Shown piece after piece: positions 1 to 6,555 of a stretch of DNA of 10,415 bases. Made by a program: the position numbers and the translations under genes. The stretch is from an uncultured Streptococcus sp. (GTDB lineage: Bacteria > Bacillota > Bacilli > Lactobacillales > Streptococcaceae), in assembly GCA_916048115.1 (NCBI GenBank), contig CAJZGQ010000031.1, positions 1 to 10,415 of the forward strand, read 5' to 3'. Positions within the stretch are counted from its first letter, which is position 1. Every line of letters starts with the position of its first letter. The notes beneath the pieces are model-generated. The model searched no databases. It worked only from the letters and a program-made list of their open reading frames with translations, and was not told where the DNA came from.

Positions 1-233
1 CCATTCAGTCTCAGTCTTGCCTGGAACATAATAGCCTTGAGGTCTTAAAAGAAATTCATTGTCCGACCTTGGTTCTTGGTGCCCTCGAAGATGATGTGAT
101 TGGTGTGAAGGGATCCAAGGAATTGGCAAAAGCGATTTCGGGTTGTCAGCTCCTTATTCTTAAGCATTCAGGTCATGCTCTGTATGAAGAAAATAAAGCA
201 TTTCAAGAGGCTGTCTGTGAATTCTTAAACTAA
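1..233 (+). CDS. alpha/beta hydrolase family protein, C-terminal fragment
   Basis: This is the 3' end of a gene that begins before the window. The reading frame uses codons starting at base 3 and runs 76 codons to TAA at 231-233. The fragment looks like the C-terminal third of an alpha/beta hydrolase fold. A hydrophobic strand CPTLVLGALEDD ends in an acidic pair that would supply the catalytic Asp (fragment residues 30-31). About 27 residues later the motif HSGHALYEE gives the catalytic His (fragment residue 58), followed by a final amphipathic helix ending in EFLN. The nucleophile elbow and the cap lie outside the window, so the substrate cannot be inferred. The gene converges on the minus-strand reductase and shares its terminator. 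Family call fairly firm, function unknown. Confidence 0.72.
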   Translation, partial: IQSQSCLEHNSLEVLKEIHCPTLVLGALEDDVIGVKGSKELAKAISGCQLLILKHSGHALYEENKAFQEAVCEFLN

Positions 234-259
234 AAAAGCTGGAATTTTCCAGCTTTTTT
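232..259. terminator. bidirectional intrinsic terminator between convergent genes
   Basis: A near-symmetrical hairpin has a 12-bp stem: six A-T pairs plus GCTGGA paired with TCCAGC, with a four-base loop ATTT at 244-247. It carries an A-tract on the 5' side (232-237) and a T-tract on the 3' side (254-259), so each strand shows a stem followed by a U-run. It overlaps the stop codon of the hydrolase fragment and lies 8 bases beyond the stop of the minus-strand reductase. It can therefore end transcripts from both directions. Confidence 0.9.
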
Positions 260-266
260 ATGTTAG

Positions 267-1583
267 TTAAATCGCAAAGAGATCGTTTAGGTTTTCTGCC
301 ATGGTTGGGTGGGTAAAGATTTGTTTTGCGATGTAAGTATAAGGAATCTTGTTGTCCATAGCCATGGTGATCAGGTTGATGAGTTCACCAGCGGCTTCCC
401 CAAAGAGAGTTGCTCCAAGGATTTCTTTGGTTTCTGGGTTGACCACAGCTTTGAAGGCCCCTCGGAGGTCTGCATTGACATGGCCACGTGGCATGGCAGC
501 AACTGGTAATTCTTTGACAGCCACTGGAAGTCCTTTGTCGCGTGCTTCTTGCTCAGTCAAGCCGACTTGGGCCAATGGAGGAGCAATGAAGAGTGTTGTC
601 GCATAGTTTCCGCGTGTTTCAAGATTGTAGCTACCATCTCCTGTAAGGTAGTTGAAGACGATGCGGAAGTCATCGAGGGACATATAGGTGAATTGAGGCC
701 CACCATTGACATCCCCAACTGCAAAGACACCAGGGACGCTGGTTTCCAAATGACGGTTGACTTGAATCGCTCCACGATCAGTGACTTGAATATCTGTATT
801 TTCAAGACCAAGACCAGCTGTATTTGGCTTACGTCCCGTTGCGTAGAGAAGAACATCAAACTCGAAGTCTCCTTTATCGGTTACAAGGGTTAAGCTGGCT
901 TCACCATCTTTGACTTCTTGGGTATGAACGCCTTGCAAGAATTGAATGCCATCTTCTTCAAGGTAGCCTTTTGCAAGAGCTGCAATGCTTGGCTCGATCC
1001 GTGGCAAGAATGCTTCAGAAGCATCCAATACTGTTACTTGGCTACCCAAGGTATTGTAGAGGTGGGCAAATTCCAATCCGATTGGTCCACCACCAAGGAC
1101 ACCCAGGCGTTTAGGTAGATTTTCCAGCCGTTGAATACCGGTTGAATCTACAGCAAATTTGCTTTCAGCCAGTCCAGGGATTGGAAGGATAGTTGGCACT
1201 GCACCAGTATTAATAATAATGGTTTCAGCAGTCAATTCTTCCTTTTCATCTCCGGCTTGAATTTCGATGACCTTGTTGGAAAGGAAACGAGCAGTAGCGT
1301 CGATGATGTCTACACCAGTTCCAGCAATGGTTGCGTAGTTCTTGCCGTTGAGACGAGTGGTGACCGCATTTTTCTCATTCATGGCTTGCTCAAAATCCAA
1401 GCCTTTTTCTGCGGCAACAATCAAGGTCTTGGTGGGAATACAAGCGATATTGATACAAGTACCACCGTACATAGATTTGCTCTTTTCAATCAGAGCGACT
1501 TTTTTACCTTGGCTTGATAATTTCGCTGCGAGTGTTTTACCAGCTTTACCAAATCCAATCACAATAACATCATACATTAACAT
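267..1583 (-). CDS. har: RclA/Har-type FAD-dependent pyridine nucleotide-disulfide oxidoreductase
   Basis: This 438-residue class I flavoprotein disulfide reductase has the complete family layout. The FAD Rossmann motif GFGKAG is at residues 10-15, with the ribose-binding Glu at 33. The redox-active cysteine pair is C43/C48 in GGTCINIACIPTKT. The NAD(P)H Rossmann motif GGGPIG is at 164-169. The second FAD motif, in VFAVGDV, is followed by the dimerisation domain, and HPTMAE ends the protein with the His-Glu pair near 425/430. The N-terminus (VIGFGKAGKTLA...MYGGTCINI) closely resembles E. coli RclA and, from memory, the pneumococcal hypothiocyanous acid reductase Har. That makes oxidant defence more likely than a lipoamide dehydrogenase role, and no lipoyl or E2 gene is adjacent. 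The upstream ATG was chosen because AGAAGG lies at the correct distance from it; a second ATG two codons on would be too far. It is transcribed alone, divergently from truB. Family certain; substrate inferred. Confidence 0.88.
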   Translation of the reverse strand: MLMYDVIVIGFGKAGKTLAAKLSSQGKKVALIEKSKSMYGGTCINIACIPTKTLIVAAEKGLDFEQAMNEKNAVTTRLNGKNYATIAGTGVDIIDATARFLSNKVIEIQAGDEKEELTAETIIINTGAVPTILPIPGLAESKFAVDSTGIQRLENLPKRLGVLGGGPIGLEFAHLYNTLGSQVTVLDASEAFLPRIEPSIAALAKGYLEEDGIQFLQGVHTQEVKDGEASLTLVTDKGDFEFDVLLYATGRKPNTAGLGLENTDIQVTDRGAIQVNRHLETSVPGVFAVGDVNGGPQFTYMSLDDFRIVFNYLTGDGSYNLETRGNYATTLFIAPPLAQVGLTEQEARDKGLPVAVKELPVAAMPRGHVNADLRGAFKAVVNPETKEILGATLFGEAAGELINLITMAMDNKIPYTYIAKQIFTHPTMAENLNDLFAI

Positions 1584-1607
1584 ATGTTACACCTTCTTTC
1601 GTCTTCT

Positions 1608-1645
1608 ATTGTATCAAACCCATTTTAAAAAGTCTGAAATCTGCT
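1608..1645 (-). promoter_or_regulatory. har promoter with extended -10 and upstream AGCA (Spx-like) element
   Basis: Read on the minus strand, TACAAT (1613-1608) is preceded by TGA, giving an extended -10. A weak -35, CAGACT, lies at 1636-1631 with 17 bases between. The predicted start is near 1601, which leaves a leader of about 18 bases containing the ribosome binding site. An AGCA tetranucleotide occupies 1645-1642, which is -44 to -41 from that start and 5 bases upstream of the -35. In B. subtilis trxA and trxB, Spx-RNA polymerase uses AGCA at this location. The promoter is seen in the sequence; Spx control is inferred. Confidence 0.62.
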
Positions 1646-1682
1646 ACGGGATTTTTTAGGAGCTCATGGGAAGGGGGAAAGA

Positions 1683-1712
1683 GGGACAAGAAGTCTGCTT
1701 TCATGGTATAAT
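1683..1712 (+). promoter_or_regulatory. truB-ribF promoter
   Basis: A perfect TATAAT at 1707-1712 is preceded by TG at 1704-1705, forming an extended -10. A partial -35, GGGACA, lies at 1683-1688 with an 18-base spacer. The predicted start near 1719 leaves a leader of about 45 bases before the truB ATG at 1764. It faces away from the har promoter. Confidence 0.75.
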
Positions 1713-1721
1713 AAAGGGTCG

Positions 1722-1738
1722 GTGACCCGGATGGTCAC
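1722..1738 (+). promoter_or_regulatory. inverted repeat at the 5' end of the truB leader
   Basis: GTGACC (1722-1727) and GGTCAC (1733-1738) form a perfect 6-bp inverted repeat around CGGAT. A second repeat, GGGTC (1716-1720) with GACCC (1724-1728), overlaps it, so the two cannot pair at once. The first lies in the predicted leader just after the transcription start. The second straddles the start and would matter mainly as DNA. The element could be a stabilising 5' hairpin or an operator. No function is known to me. Confidence 0.45.
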
Positions 1739-1763
1739 ACATGAGTTAGAAAGAGCAAACCAG

Positions 1764-2660
1764 ATGGACGGAATTATTAATGTAAAAAAAGAAGCAGGGA
1801 TGACTTCACATGATGTGGTCTTTAAACTGCGAAAAATCTTAGGTACCAAGAAGATTGGCCATGGAGGGACTCTAGACCCGGATGTGGTGGGGGTGCTTCC
1901 GATTGCCGTTGGAAAGGCGACCCGGATGGTTGAATTTATGCAGGATGAGGGTAAAATCTACGAGGGAGAAATCACTTTGGGATTCTCTACCACGACGGAA
2001 GATGCCAGCGGGGAAATCGTTGAGCGGACGCCATTAGAAGCACCTTTAGATGCAGCAGAGGTAGACAGTATGATTGCCCAAATGGTGGGTGAAATAGAGC
2101 AGGTACCGCCTATGTACTCAGCAGTCAAGGTCAATGGGCGCAAGCTCTATGAATATGCACGGGCAGGAGAAGAAGTGGAACGCCCTGTCCGGCAGGTAAC
2201 CATTTATGAATTCACGCGCACCAGTGAGATCGGCTATGAGACAGGTCTAGCCCGTTTTCGTTTCCGGGTTAAATGCAGCAAGGGGACTTATATCCGGACC
2301 TTGTCGGTGGATTTGGGTCAAAAGCTAGGCTATGCAGCTCATATGTCTTACTTAACACGAACTAGTGCCGCTGGATTGTCGCTGGATGATGCCCTGACCC
2401 TGGAAGAGCTTGCTGAAAAAGTAGCGAAAGGAGATTTGAGTTTCCTTCATCCTCTTGAAATTGGGATAGGAGATCTAGAAAAAGTAGATCTGACAGCAGA
2501 AGAGGTTGGCGAAGTCCAAGTAGGACGCTTTATTCCAGTCGAGAGCGAAGCCAGAGAGTTGGCTGCTTTTTACCAAGGAAAATTGGTAGCCATTTTAGAA
2601 AAAAGAGAAGAACTTTACAAACCTCGAAAAGTTTTTCTAACAGAAAGTGTGTTACAATAA
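1764..2660 (+). CDS. truB: tRNA pseudouridine(55) synthase TruB
   Basis: TruB converts U55 in the T-arm of tRNAs to pseudouridine. This 298-residue protein has the typical N-terminus [18 protein letters not shown]. The catalytic motif [13 protein letters not shown] holds the nucleophilic Asp at residue 38. It also has [19 protein letters not shown] and the motif [15 protein letters not shown], followed by a C-terminal PUA-like extension, close to the usual streptococcal length. An in-frame GTG at 1722 would add 14 residues. It falls only a few bases after the predicted transcription start and inside an inverted repeat, and the family normally begins at M(D/N)GII, so the ATG at 1764 is preferred. 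Only a weak AAAGAG lies upstream as ribosome binding site. The gene is first in a two-gene unit; ribF starts 4 bases after its stop. Confidence 0.95.
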   Translation: MDGIINVKKEAGMTSHDVVFKLRKILGTKKIGHGGTLDPDVVGVLPIAVGKATRMVEFMQDEGKIYEGEITLGFSTTTEDASGEIVERTPLEAPLDAAEVDSMIAQMVGEIEQVPPMYSAVKVNGRKLYEYARAGEEVERPVRQVTIYEFTRTSEIGYETGLARFRFRVKCSKGTYIRTLSVDLGQKLGYAAHMSYLTRTSAAGLSLDDALTLEELAEKVAKGDLSFLHPLEIGIGDLEKVDLTAEEVGEVQVGRFIPVESEARELAAFYQGKLVAILEKREELYKPRKVFLTESVLQ

Positions 2661-2664
2661 ATTT

Positions 2665-3585
2665 ATGAATATTCGTACGATAACTACTGCTAACCAGATC
2701 TACTTGGAGAATGAGACAGTTTTGGTTCTGGGCTACTTTGATGGCCTGCATCTGGGGCATCAAGAACTTTTTAAAAAGGCGCGTCAGATCGCGGATGAAA
2801 AAGGCTTGAAGGTTGCTTTGTTAACCTTCCCTGAATCTCCTAAGTTGGCCTTTGTTCGCTACCAACCAGAATTGCTGCTTCATTTGCAGAGTCCTGAGGA
2901 TCGGTTCCAAAAATTAAACGAACTAGGAGTGGATGAGCTCTTTCTCATTGATTTTACGACTGATTTTGCTTCTAAAACAGCGAAAGAATTTGTTGATCAA
3001 TTTGTCAAAGCCTTGAGAGCCCGAGTTTTAATTGCTGGATTTGATTATAGTTTTGGCTCTGATAAGAAAACAGCCTCTGACTTAGCTGCCTATTTTGATG
3101 GTCAGGTGGAAGTCATTTCTCCTGTATTGGATCAGGGGGAAAAGATCAGTTCGACCCGCATCCGTCAAGCTGTCATAAAAGGGCGTGTCAAAGAAGCTTC
3201 CCGTTTACTTGGTCACCCTTTATCCAGTCGGGGAATTGTTGTCCATGGGGATGCGAGGGGAAGGACCATTGGCTATCCTACTGCCAATCTAGCACCGATT
3301 GATCGGACCTATCTACCATCAGATGGAGTCTATGTAGTTGATGTCGATTTTAAAGGGCATACCTATCGGGGCATGGCTTCTGTCGGGAAGAATATTACCT
3401 TTGATGGGAAAGAGCTTCGGTTTGAAGTCAATCTTTTTGACTTTTCAGGAGACATCTACGGTCATACCCTGACCATTCACTGGTTAGATAAGATTCGAGA
3501 AATGGTCAAATTTGATGGGATAGATCAACTAGTGGCTCAACTAGAAGAAGATGAAGCAGTTTCACGAAACTGGACCGAGGATTAG
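2665..3585 (+). CDS. ribF: bifunctional riboflavin kinase / FAD synthetase RibF
   Basis: RibF phosphorylates riboflavin to FMN and adenylates FMN to FAD in the cytoplasm. In this 306-residue protein the N-terminal nucleotidyltransferase domain shows GYFDGLHLGH at residues 23-32, GFDYSFG at 125-131 and ISSTRIR at 161-167. The C-terminal flavokinase domain shows GDARGRTIGYPTANL (195-209, with the PTAN magnesium/ATP motif) and FEVNLFDFSGDIYG carrying the conserved catalytic Glu. The ATG at 2665 lies 4 bases after the truB stop and lacks a well-placed ribosome binding site, so it probably relies on translational coupling to truB. A GTG at 2647 would overlap truB and add six residues without family support. 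The truB-ribF pairing is widespread in Firmicutes. The product feeds FAD to flavoproteins such as the divergent reductase. Confidence 0.95.
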   Translation: MNIRTITTANQIYLENETVLVLGYFDGLHLGHQELFKKARQIADEKGLKVALLTFPESPKLAFVRYQPELLLHLQSPEDRFQKLNELGVDELFLIDFTTDFASKTAKEFVDQFVKALRARVLIAGFDYSFGSDKKTASDLAAYFDGQVEVISPVLDQGEKISSTRIRQAVIKGRVKEASRLLGHPLSSRGIVVHGDARGRTIGYPTANLAPIDRTYLPSDGVYVVDVDFKGHTYRGMASVGKNITFDGKELRFEVNLFDFSGDIYGHTLTIHWLDKIREMVKFDGIDQLVAQLEEDEAVSRNWTED

Positions 3586-3605
3586 GAAGCTACCTAGTCC
3601 TTTTT
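3578..3605 (+). terminator. intrinsic terminator after ribF
   Basis: A 9-bp stem, AGGATTAGG (3578-3586) with CCTAGTCCT (3593-3601), contains one G-U pair and closes on the loop AAGCTA. It is followed by a T-run to 3605. It overlaps the ribF stop codon and separates truB-ribF from the spxA1 unit. Further downstream, at 3627-3664, are weaker AT-rich hairpins and a T-run that may give backup termination. Confidence 0.82.
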
Positions 3606-3680
3606 CTGCTGTCTTTTGGGGGATAATGAAAGTGGTTTCTTTTTTTCTACTGAAATTCAGAAAAATCGTCGAGAAATCAA

Positions 3681-3692
3681 AAAAGCGCTTTT
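3681..3692. repeat. 12-bp perfect palindrome overlapping the spxA1 -35
   Basis: AAAAGCGCTTTT is fully self-complementary and shares its last four bases with the likely -35 hexamer of the spxA1 promoter. The core resembles a CcpA cre site, but the TG and CA ends are displaced by one base from the consensus spacing. It is therefore a candidate operator rather than a confident cre. Confidence 0.5.
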
Positions 3693-3717
3693 CAAGCACC
3701 TATTTTTTTTGTATAAT
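3689..3717 (+). promoter_or_regulatory. spxA1 operon promoter
   Basis: A perfect -10 TATAAT at 3712-3717 is preceded, after 17 bases, by TTTTCA at 3689-3694 (4 of 6 matches to TTGACA). The predicted start is near 3724, giving a short AT-rich leader of about 32 bases. That leader carries the ribosome binding site AGAAGTGA, 5-6 bases before the ATG at 3756. Confidence 0.75.
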
Positions 3718-3755
3718 AGAGTCAGATAGTTATATATAAAAAAGAAGTGAACCAC

Positions 3756-4157
3756 ATGATTACATTATTTTTATCACCGAGTTGTACATCATGTCGAAAA
3801 GCTCGGGCTTGGTTAAAAAAGCACGATGTTCCATTTAAAGAACACAATATAATGACAAGTCCTTTGAGCAAACAGGAGTTGACAAGTATATTGGCCTTGA
3901 CCGAAAACGGAACAGACGACATTATTTCAACTCGTTCAAAAATTTTTCAAAAATTGGATGTTGATGTTGAAGATTTATCGATCTCAGCCTTGATTCATCT
4001 GATTGAGGAAAATCCAAGTCTCTTGAGGAGACCGATTATTTTAGATAACAAACGCATGCAGATCGGCTTTAACGAAGACGAAATTCGGGCCTTCTTGCCG
4101 CGGAGTTATCGTAAACAAGAGTTACGCTCTGCCACTCTAAGAGCAGAAATAAACTAA
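3756..4157 (+). CDS. spxA1: Spx/ArsC-family transcriptional regulator SpxA1
   Basis: Spx proteins bind the alpha C-terminal domain of RNA polymerase and redirect transcription under disulfide and oxidative stress. This 133-residue protein has the redox switch CTSC (C10/C13) in a thioredoxin-like N-terminus. Gly52 lies in the ENGTDDIIS segment that contacts alpha in B. subtilis Spx, [10 protein letters not shown] follows, and a conserved C-terminal half contains [26 protein letters not shown]. An in-frame GTG at 3747 falls in the ribosome binding site region, so ATG 3756 is the start. Streptococci carry two paralogues. Assignment to SpxA1 rests on the neighbourhood (truB-ribF upstream; UPF0223, phosphatase and pst downstream), recalled from S. 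mutans and S. pneumoniae. It has its own promoter. The next gene starts 12 bases after its stop, and a strong hairpin inside that gene may act as its terminator. Confidence 0.9.
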   Translation: MITLFLSPSCTSCRKARAWLKKHDVPFKEHNIMTSPLSKQELTSILALTENGTDDIISTRSKIFQKLDVDVEDLSISALIHLIEENPSLLRRPIILDNKRMQIGFNEDEIRAFLPRSYRKQELRSATLRAEIN

Positions 4158-4169
4158 GAAGTATGTCGA

Positions 4170-4448
4170 ATGCAAAAGAATTATAGTTACCCACTGGACT
4201 TATCGTGGAGCACTGAAGAGCTTGCTTCAGTGCTTTCTTTTTTCAATAAAGTTGAAGAAGCCTATGAAAGTAAGGTAGAGGCCAAAGAATACATGGAAGC
4301 CTACCGAGCTTTTAAGAAGGTCGTGCCTAGTATCGGAGAAGAAAAACGTCTCGGACGGGAGTTCGAAGAAGTGAGCGGTTACTCTCTCTATCGTGCGACC
4401 CAGGCTGCAAATCAAAAAGAGGAAGGATGGTTTTCTCTTGAAGAATAA
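4170..4448 (+). CDS. UPF0223 family protein
   Basis: This small 92-residue cytoplasmic protein of unknown function is related to B. subtilis YktA. The family hallmarks are [13 protein letters not shown] at the N-terminus, a helical middle rich in Glu and Lys, and [17 protein letters not shown] near the C-terminus. There is no signal peptide, membrane segment or catalytic motif. AAGAAGT just after the spxA1 stop is the likely ribosome binding site, 5-6 bases before the ATG. Codons 14-25 contain a perfect 10-bp hairpin followed by a T-run, which has the form of an intrinsic terminator. The 3' end overlaps the next gene by 11 bases if that gene starts at TTG 4438. Family call good, role unknown. 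Confidence 0.87.
   Translation: MQKNYSYPLDLSWSTEELASVLSFFNKVEEAYESKVEAKEYMEAYRAFKKVVPSIGEEKRLGREFEEVSGYSLYRATQAANQKEEGWFSLEE
4209..4243 (+). terminator. intrinsic terminator / attenuator inside the UPF0223 coding sequence
   Basis: AGCACTGAAG (4209-4218) pairs perfectly with CTTCAGTGCT (4225-4234) around the six-base loop AGCTTG. Two further G-U pairs are possible at the base. The stem is followed at once by TTCTTTTTT (4235-4243). This is a textbook intrinsic terminator by structure, yet it encodes S14 to F25 of the UPF0223 protein and starts 39 bases after its start codon and 52 bases after the spxA1 stop. A translating ribosome would cover the stem. Unless translated, many spxA1 transcripts would be expected to end here. 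The structure is seen directly; activity is inferred. Confidence 0.7.
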
Positions 4449-5208
4449 GTTAGAGTTTGCCAAACAAATCGTTTTTGAGGCTGGAGACTACTTGCGTCTT
4501 CATCTCCATGATGACTTGATGATCTCAAAAAAGACTGGGCCGACAGATTTAGTAACCCAGATGGATCAACAGGTTCAAAATGATTTGGTTGAAAAAATCA
4601 CAAATCGCTACCCAGAAGATCGGATTTTTGCGGAGGAAGATGGCCTTCGTTCACCGATTTCAGAAGGATCCGTTTGGGTGATTGATCCCATTGATGGGAC
4701 CAATAATTTTGTAACCCAAAAGGAAGATTTTGCGGTCATGGTGGCCTATTTTGAAGACGGAATTGGTCGGTTTGGCCTGATCTACGATGTTATGCGTGAT
4801 TACCTTTTTTACGGGGGTGGAGAATTCCCTGTTTATCGCAATGATCTTGAACTGACGCCCTTTGTGGACCAGCCATTGGAAAACTTTCTGATTGCGTCAA
4901 ATGTCGGTATGCTTGAGAAAAATGACTGGGGAATGGCCGATCTTGGCATGGATTCACTAGGAATCCGGGTCTATGGTAGTGCCGGTATTAGTTTTTCAAA
5001 AATTCTCTCAGGTGGTATTTTAGCTTACTTTAGCTATATCTGGCCATGGGACTATGCAGCCGCAGCGATCATGGGAGAACAGTTAGGCTATACCGTCCTA
5101 AATCTAAATGGGGATAAACCTAATTACCAGACAGTCGAACCTATTATGATGGTTCCAAAAGTGAAGTTAACAGAGATTCAAACCTATCTTAAGAAAGGGA
5201 GAAGTTAA
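4438..5208 (+). CDS. inositol monophosphatase family protein (SuhB/CysQ-like)
   Basis: This is a magnesium-dependent, lithium-sensitive-type sugar or nucleotide phosphatase of the inositol monophosphatase family, 256 residues from the TTG start. The metal site is complete: E66-E67 in FAEEDG, D83 and D86 in [12 protein letters not shown] (80-91), and D205 in [24 protein letters not shown] matches the family's substrate-side segment. The family acts on inositol-1-phosphate, fructose-1,6-bisphosphate or 3'-phosphoadenosine phosphates, and the sequence does not decide between them. No ATG is available near the N-terminus. TTG 4438 is preferred because it lies 11 bases after AGAGGAAGG, overlaps the UPF0223 stop and gives the usual N-terminus [13 protein letters not shown] at 4393 would add 15 basic residues. 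It is translationally coupled to both neighbours; its TAA abuts the next ATG. Confidence 0.9.
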   Translation: MKNKLEFAKQIVFEAGDYLRLHLHDDLMISKKTGPTDLVTQMDQQVQNDLVEKITNRYPEDRIFAEEDGLRSPISEGSVWVIDPIDGTNNFVTQKEDFAVMVAYFEDGIGRFGLIYDVMRDYLFYGGGEFPVYRNDLELTPFVDQPLENFLIASNVGMLEKNDWGMADLGMDSLGIRVYGSAGISFSKILSGGILAYFSYIWPWDYAAAAIMGEQLGYTVLNLNGDKPNYQTVEPIMMVPKVKLTEIQTYLKKGRS

Positions 5209-6513
5209 ATGAATTTTCCCAATGGTTTTAAAGAAAAATACCAGCATCTTCTAGGTGAGGATGCTGCTGCTTTTTTTGCGACCTTTGATCAAGAAGCAGT
5301 AGCAGCCTTTCGCACCAATCCTTTGAAAGAAGCACAAAAAGTCTTTGATGATCCGATTCCCAATACTCCTTGGGGCCATTATGGAAAGGTCTCAGGGAAA
5401 TCCATCGAACACGCGACGGGCTTGGTCTATTCACAAGAACCAGCAGCTCAGATAGTGGCCCAAGTCGCCCAACCAAAGCCTGGGATGAAGGTCCTAGACT
5501 TAGCCGCAGCACCTGGTGGTAAGACGACGCAACTCTTGTCTTATTTGGACAATCAAGGACTCTTGGTCTCCAATGAAATCCACAAGGGACGCTCGAAAAT
5601 TCTCGTAGAGAATGTCGAACGCTTTGGTGCTCGAAATGTGCTGGTGACCAATGAGTCAGCCGATCGCCTGGCCAAAGTTTTCTCAGGCTTTTTTGATCTG
5701 ATTGTATTAGATGCTCCTTGTTCGGGCGAGGGGATGTTTCGTAAGCAACCAGATGCCATGGACTATTGGTCTGTCGAATATCCTCGAGAGTGTAGTCTTC
5801 TTCAAAGAGAAATTCTGGAGAATGCCCTCAAGATGTTGGTCCAAGGTGGTTCCTTGGTTTATTCAACCTGTACCTGGGCTCCAGAGGAAAATGAAGAAAT
5901 TGTATCCTGGCTTTTGGAAAACTATGAGCTGGAGCTGGAAACGATCGAGAAGATCAATGGTATGGCAGAAGGCATTGACTATCCAGAAACCGCGCGTATG
6001 TATCCTCATCGCTTTAAAGGGGAGGGCCAATTTGTCGCTAAGTTTCGTTATCTAGGAGAGAATCGGCCTGCTAAAATCCCTTCCAAAAAGGACCAATTAT
6101 CTGCTGAACAAAAGAAATGGTGGCAGGAATTTGCTAAGAAACATTTGAAGATTACTCTAGAAGGGGTCCTTGAAATCTTTGGTGACGAGCTGTATTTGGT
6201 TCCACTTGGTTTACCTGATTTGCGAAAAGTAAAAATTGCCCGAAATGGCTTGCACCTAGGAACCTTCAAGAAAAATCGATTTGAACCTAGTTTTGCCCTT
6301 GGTCTAGCTCTGAAACCGAGTGAAGTCAAAGAGACCGTTTCGATCACGCCTGAGGACTTTGTTCATTATGTGGCGGGAGAAACAGTTCAATTGAACGAAT
6401 CGCATCCAAATGGATGGTACCAGGTCCTGGTAGAAGGCAATGGTTTGGGCTTTGCCAAAGTGACCGGGCAAACCCTGAAAAATTTCTATCCAAAGGGGCT
6501 TCGTTTTAGGTAA
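5209..6513 (+). CDS. rsmF: RsmF-type 16S rRNA (cytosine-C5)-methyltransferase
   Basis: This SAM-dependent RNA m5C methyltransferase of the NOL1/NOP2/Sun family is 434 residues long. The SAM motif I VLDLAAAPGGKTTQ is at residues 95-108. Motif IV DAPCSGEGMF (168-177) holds C171, used for product release. Motif VI STCTWAPEENE holds the catalytic nucleophile C221. The long C-terminal part after about residue 290, with repeated NG/LxLG segments, fits the RNA-binding extension of RsmF (YebU) rather than the shorter RsmB or tRNA enzymes. E. coli RsmF modifies C1407. Thermus RsmF and the enterococcal homologue EfmM also modify C1404, so the exact cytosine is open. The ATG directly follows the TAA of the phosphatase gene with no gap and is served by GGGAGAAG five bases upstream. 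A terminator-like hairpin lies within codons 12-23. Confidence 0.9.
   Translation: MNFPNGFKEKYQHLLGEDAAAFFATFDQEAVAAFRTNPLKEAQKVFDDPIPNTPWGHYGKVSGKSIEHATGLVYSQEPAAQIVAQVAQPKPGMKVLDLAAAPGGKTTQLLSYLDNQGLLVSNEIHKGRSKILVENVERFGARNVLVTNESADRLAKVFSGFFDLIVLDAPCSGEGMFRKQPDAMDYWSVEYPRECSLLQREILENALKMLVQGGSLVYSTCTWAPEENEEIVSWLLENYELELETIEKINGMAEGIDYPETARMYPHRFKGEGQFVAKFRYLGENRPAKIPSKKDQLSAEQKKWWQEFAKKHLKITLEGVLEIFGDELYLVPLGLPDLRKVKIARNGLHLGTFKKNRFEPSFALGLALKPSEVKETVSITPEDFVHYVAGETVQLNESHPNGWYQVLVEGNGLGFAKVTGQTLKNFYPKGLRFR
5242..5277 (+). other. terminator-like hairpin in the 5' coding region of the RsmF-like gene
   Basis: CAGCATCTTC (5242-5251) pairs with GAGGATGCTG (5257-5266) over 10 bp with one G-U pair and a five-base loop. 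The bases CTGC follow, then seven T's (5271-5277). The four-base gap between stem and U-run makes this weaker than a classical terminator. It begins 33 bases after the start codon, almost the same depth as the stronger hairpin in the UPF0223 gene. It may be a pause or attenuation site, or chance. Confidence 0.4.
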
Positions 6514-6518
6514 AATGC

Positions 6519-6547
6519 TGGGCAAAGAACCCGTTCTATGATATAGT
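6519..6547 (+). promoter_or_regulatory. putative pst operon promoter
   Basis: TATAGT at 6542-6547 (5 of 6 matches to the -10 consensus) is preceded by TGA, giving an extended -10. TGGGCA at 6519-6524 is a partial -35 at 17-base spacing. The predicted start near 6554 gives a leader of about 65 bases before pstS. The weak -35 fits an activator-dependent promoter, as expected if a PhoB-like regulator (PnpR in pneumococcus) acts here, but I cannot identify its box with confidence. No strong terminator separates this region from the RsmF-like gene, so some read-through is likely. Confidence 0.5.
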
Positions 6548-6555
6548 GGAAGTAC

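Noticed and set aside
549..893. 114-residue plus-strand open frame antisense to har
   Set aside because: It lies entirely within a well-supported flavoprotein gene, has no recognisable motif or convincing ribosome binding site, and is a codon-bias shadow.
1722..1763. In-frame GTG extension of truB by 14 residues
   Set aside because: It starts about 3 bases after the predicted transcription start, lies in an inverted repeat, and adds sequence not seen at TruB N-termini.
3681..3696. A confident CcpA cre site
   Set aside because: The GCG core fits, but on both strands the TG/CA flanks are displaced by one base from the consensus spacing, so only a generic palindrome is reported.
4393..4437. 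GTG start extending the phosphatase by 15 residues
   Set aside because: The extension is basic and unlike the family N-terminus. The TTG at 4438 has a good ribosome binding site and gives the expected length.
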